Source of the DNA: Mesorhizobium sp. LHD-90 | GTDB taxonomy: Bacteria; Pseudomonadota; Alphaproteobacteria; Rhizobiales; Rhizobiaceae | NCBI RefSeq assembly: GCF_030929505.1 | Contig: NZ_JAVFVV010000017.1 | Location: forward strand, 62,001 to 126,000 | DNA: 64,000 nt | Reading direction: 5' to 3' | In this document: in pieces, positions 61,756 to 64,000 of the stretch | Position numbering within the stretch: position 1 is the stretch's first letter | Layout of the letters: the number at the start of each line of letters is the position of its first letter | The notes under the pieces: generated by a model | Told to the model about the DNA's origin: nothing | The model's input: only the letters and a program-made list of their open reading frames with translations | The model's database searches: none | Made by a program: the position numbers and the translations under genes

Positions 61756-62197
61756 CTAAATCCCCTTTTCTGCTGCCGCACCGGCTTTCGCCAGCCATGC
61801 GGTGCCGGAGCAGTGATTGCCTGGATCAACCTGCCACCGAATGGTTAACAAAACCTGATTCCGTTTGGCAAGCCGCAAGTTCGCCTATCAGCCTTGAGGT
61901 ACACTCTCTTGATTCCGCTCGTGAATCACATTGCGGGATAGCTGGAGGTACACCTTAACAAACCGACCTAAGTGACTCATTCGACTCATCAACTCGCAAC
62001 CGATGGCAAACGACCGGATTTTTTTTACCGCGCCTTAAGCCCTTGAGCCGTATGATTAACAATGCCCGTAAACGAATGGTTACCGGGCGCGAATTTTCTT
62101 AGGGTTTCGTTCCATTTCGTTAAGGAGCGTCCGAGACGGAACGGGACCGCGGTTTTTGACGAAGCGTTAGGTTGCGTCGCGTTTGCGGAGTGAGGAC
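61756..62197. other. ctrA/fliJ divergent regulatory region
   Basis: A 440-bp non-coding region, A/T-rich for this genome. It includes five GANTC sites, two copies of GAGGTACAC (61896-61904 and 61945-61953, 49 bp apart) and several TTAAC stretches (61845, 61955, 62058) compatible with CtrA half-sites. No full TTAA-N7-TTAA was found. Confidence 0.7.
61857..61987 (-). promoter_or_regulatory. Cluster of five GANTC (CcrM) sites upstream of ctrA
   Basis: GANTC occurs at 61857 (GATTC), 61911 (GATTC), 61923 (GAATC), 61974 (GACTC) and 61983 (GACTC), five sites in 131 bp. CcrM methylates this motif, and ctrA promoters of alphaproteobacteria are known to be methylation-regulated. Confidence 0.75.
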
Positions 62198-62578
62198 ATG
62201 AAGTCTCGTGAGAACCTTGTGCGGCTGAAGCAGTTCCAGGTGAACGAAAAGCGCCGGCAGCTCGCGCAACTGGACATGATGATCGCCGAATTCGAACGGA
62301 TGGCGGGCGATCTCGAAGCCCAGATCGCCGCCGAGGAAAAGAAGGCGGGCATCGTCGACGTCAATCATTTCGCCTATCCGACCTTCGCAAAGGCCGCGCG
62401 CCAGCGCCGCGACAACGTCCGCAACTCGCAGGCCGGCCTCGCCGACCAGCGCGCGACCGCGGTCTCGGCGCTGCGCGAGGCGGAAGCCGAGCTCTCCAAG
62501 GCACAGATGCTGGAATCGCGCGACGGCAAGATGCGCGAGGCCGACAGCCACCATGGCCGCAGCGCCATGATCGGCTGA
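62198..62578 (+). CDS. fliJ: FliJ-like flagellar export chaperone
   Basis: A 126-residue, highly charged coiled-coil protein. The N-terminus KSRENLVRLKQFQVNEKRRQ and the following heptads match FliJ, the soluble stalk/chaperone of the flagellar type III export ATPase. GAGGAC lies just ahead of ATG 62198. No fliI or other flagellar gene is in the window, but FliJ next to ctrA fits CtrA control of flagellar genes. FliJ proteins are poorly conserved, so another coiled-coil role remains possible. Confidence 0.75.
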   Translation: MKSRENLVRLKQFQVNEKRRQLAQLDMMIAEFERMAGDLEAQIAAEEKKAGIVDVNHFAYPTFAKAARQRRDNVRNSQAGLADQRATAVSALREAEAELSKAQMLESRDGKMREADSHHGRSAMIG

Positions 62579-62599
62579 AGCCGCCGGAGCGCTCTGCCT

Positions 62600-63327
62600 C
62601 GACCGCCGCTCCCAGCGGTAGTTTCCGGTCAGGAGCATCGACCATTTGGCCAGGGGGACGAACAGTGAGTCGAAGACCTTGAGTTTGACCGGAACGTCGT
62701 GGCCGTCCAGCGTGACGGCGGCGATGTCCGCTTCCAGTTCCCGGAGCAGGAGGTTGTGCGCCTCGTCGGCAAAGGTCGCCGCCTTGAAGTTCGTCGGCAG
62801 GCCGACTTGCAGCACATTCGCCGCCTCGTCCGGCGGGCGGAAGGCCTGCGGATCGGGCGAGCAGAGCGATATCAGTCCCGGCTCGAATCGTTCCCATACC
62901 GTGGCGTTGGTGTAGGCCTCGTCCAGTTCCATTCTTGCCAGCGCCGGAATCTGTTTGAGATAGGGCAGGGCGGCATGTTCATGATCGAGAGACAAGGCAG
63001 CCGTGCCTCGGCGATCTTGGCCATCAGGCCCCGGATCGTGTGGTCCGCATATTGTGGCTCCTGCATGGCAAGGCCGACGAGGTCGTAGCGGGAGAGATCC
63101 ACGTCTTCAGGCGGCGCGGCGTCCAGTGCCCCCGGCAGGCCGCGCGAGAAGATCGCCCGGTGCGCCGCTTCGTGGCGCAGCTTGATGCGGACTTCAGTAC
63201 CGCCACGATTGATGAGCTCCGCGGTCTGCTTCCGGCACACCAGTGTCACGTTGTGGCCGGCCATCAGCAGCTTTGTCGCCAACAACGAGCCATATGAGGC
63301 ACCGAGGATCAGAATGTTGCGCGCCAT
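62600..63327 (-). pseudogene. Frameshifted, truncated NAD-binding (ketopantoate-reductase-like) gene
   Basis: The first part (ATG 63327) encodes ARNILILGASYGSLLATKLL, a Rossmann-type N-terminus like ketopantoate-reductase or opine-dehydrogenase relatives. Near 62970-62980 the frame shifts by one base: protein similarity continues in another frame with PYLKQIPALARMELDEAYTN and FDSLFVPLAKWSMLLTGNYR. A single missing C in ATGCCGCCCTGCCC would explain it. Soon after, the frame enters antisense sequence of the FliJ-like gene, so the normal C-terminus is lacking too. It lies just after the CoA-ligase gene on the same strand. Confidence 0.7.
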
Positions 63328-63396
63328 CTTCCCTCTCATGACATTGCGGCGACTGTCGTCGGACTGAAGTCACGTACTGATCACGTAAGGGCACGC

Positions 63397-64000
63397 TCAG
63401 GCGGCCAGAGTAAGCTCCTCCTGCATCGTCTTTCCCACGAGATGTGGGCTTTTGGCTATGACGACGCCAGCTGCGCGCAGGGCGCCGATCTTGCTTTCGG
63501 CATCGGCTCCGGCATTGCCCGCAATGGCGCCGGCATGGCCCATGCGGCGCTCGACCGGCGCATGCCGCCCGACGATAAGAGCGACGACCGGGATTTTCGG
63601 CCTGGTCGCGGCGATGAACTCAGCCAGTACTTCCTCATCCGTGCCGCCGATTTCTCCTATGACGATTACGCCGTGGGTATCGGAATCGGCAAGGAAGAGC
63701 TCGAAGCAGGCGCGCATGCTGAGACCGTGAATGGTGTCACCGCCGATGCCGACCGTGGTGGACTGACCAAGTCCGGCGTCGCTCAGCTGCGCGATGACCT
63801 CGCTGGTCAGCGACGCGGAGCGCGACAGTATGCCGATATTGCCGCGCCGCGCATTGCCGGTCGCCATGACGCCGATCTTGCAAACGCCGGGGGCGAGGAT
63901 GCCCTGCGAGTTCGGTCCGACGAGAATGGTGGAGCCCTGCTTCAAGGCATCGCGCACGCGCATCATGTCGCGAATCGGAACCCGCTCCGTGAGCGCCACG
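63397..64000 (-). CDS. Succinyl-CoA synthetase alpha-like subunit (partial)
   Basis: The C-terminal ~200 residues of an ADP/GDP-forming acyl-CoA synthetase alpha subunit; the N-terminus lies beyond the window edge. The phosphohistidine motif is [22 protein letters not shown] and the [20 protein letters not shown] stretch are typical. The sequence is more divergent than housekeeping SucD, so it may serve another acid (malate-CoA or a branched acid), perhaps with the decayed NAD-binding gene that follows it. Confidence 0.85.
   Translation of the reverse strand, partial: VALTERVPIRDMMRVRDALKQGSTILVGPNSQGILAPGVCKIGVMATGNARRGNIGILSRSASLTSEVIAQLSDAGLGQSTTVGIGGDTIHGLSMRACFELFLADSDTHGVIVIGEIGGTDEEVLAEFIAATRPKIPVVALIVGRHAPVERRMGHAGAIAGNAGADAESKIGALRAAGVVIAKSPHLVGKTMQEELTLAA

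Noticed and set aside
61840-62140. Full CtrA boxes (TTAA-N7-TTAA)
   Set aside because: Several half-sites occur but none has a second half at the correct distance; listed only as half-sites.
62120-62599. Continuation of the NAD-binding frame antisense to the FliJ-like gene
   Set aside because: Similarity to the family ends near 62600; the rest is read from the opposite strand of a real gene.
1-64000. CRISPR arrays, tRNA or rRNA genes, intact insertion sequences
   Set aside because: No regularly spaced direct repeats, no cloverleaf or rRNA sequence, and no transposase frames were recognised.

Overview
The window is a GC-rich alphaproteobacterial chromosome segment, most likely from the order Hyphomicrobiales (Rhizobiales) and close to Mesorhizobium/Phyllobacteriaceae. 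The evidence is a fused anthranilate synthase trpE(G) behind a Trp-codon leader peptide, the CtrA/ChpT cell-cycle phosphorelay, an EipA-type DUF1134 envelope protein, a NolR-like ArsR regulator, a choline-type XWV transporter, and several rhizobial-style intergenic palindromic elements. I saw no rRNA, tRNA, CRISPR array, prophage or complete insertion sequence.

Layout. 1-8 kb: a DUF1285 gene facing a MoxR - DUF58 - BatA/DUF4159 - large membrane protein operon. 8-14 kb: cupin, ClpS, two hydrolases, then a choline/betaine ABC transporter (substrate-binding protein, permease, ATPase) on the minus strand with a terminator hairpin after the binding-protein gene. 14.4-21.8 kb: a same-strand block of poorly characterised genes (coiled-coil protein, unknown, AAA ATPase, unknown, DUF2333-like membrane protein). 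It is interrupted by a DUF559 endonuclease gene lying exactly between two inverted palindromic repeats. 22-30 kb: fhs, a decayed glycoamylase fragment, an SDR, an alpha/beta hydrolase, a phytase-like exported protein and an aspartoacylase-family enzyme. 30-42.8 kb: trpL-trpE(G), a CDF transporter, a beta-propeller plus MoaD-like pair, a 700-bp structured gap, an AbrB-type membrane protein, a DUF2156 protein, leuL-leuA, a metallophosphoesterase and a NUDIX hydrolase abutting a MITE-like repeat. 43-47 kb: a tauABC-ssuD sulfonate uptake and desulfonation operon. 47-52.6 kb: gene fragments, a split prodomain/M14 carboxypeptidase pair, a CMD-ECF41 sigma module with a recognisable ECF41 promoter, a small K+ channel and a Ca2+/H+ exchanger. 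52.6-59.5 kb: glutathionyl-hydroquinone reductase, GNAT, SDR, HugZ-like protein, ArsR regulator, TrmH methyltransferase, a long coiled-coil membrane protein and EipA. 59.8-62.6 kb: chpT, an orphan receiver, ctrA with a cluster of GANTC sites upstream, and a FliJ-like gene. The right end holds a frameshifted, truncated NAD-binding gene and the 3' part of a succinyl-CoA synthetase alpha-like gene that runs off the window.

The strongest leads for something undescribed are the repeat-bounded DUF559 gene, the conserved-looking AAA/coiled-coil block that hosts it, the free-standing prodomain next to the carboxypeptidase, and the di-glycine ubiquitin-like protein paired with a beta-propeller. Two amino-acid leader peptides, the ECF41 promoter and the GANTC-rich ctrA upstream region are well-supported regulatory features. 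All family names come from reading the translated sequence; no database search was run.
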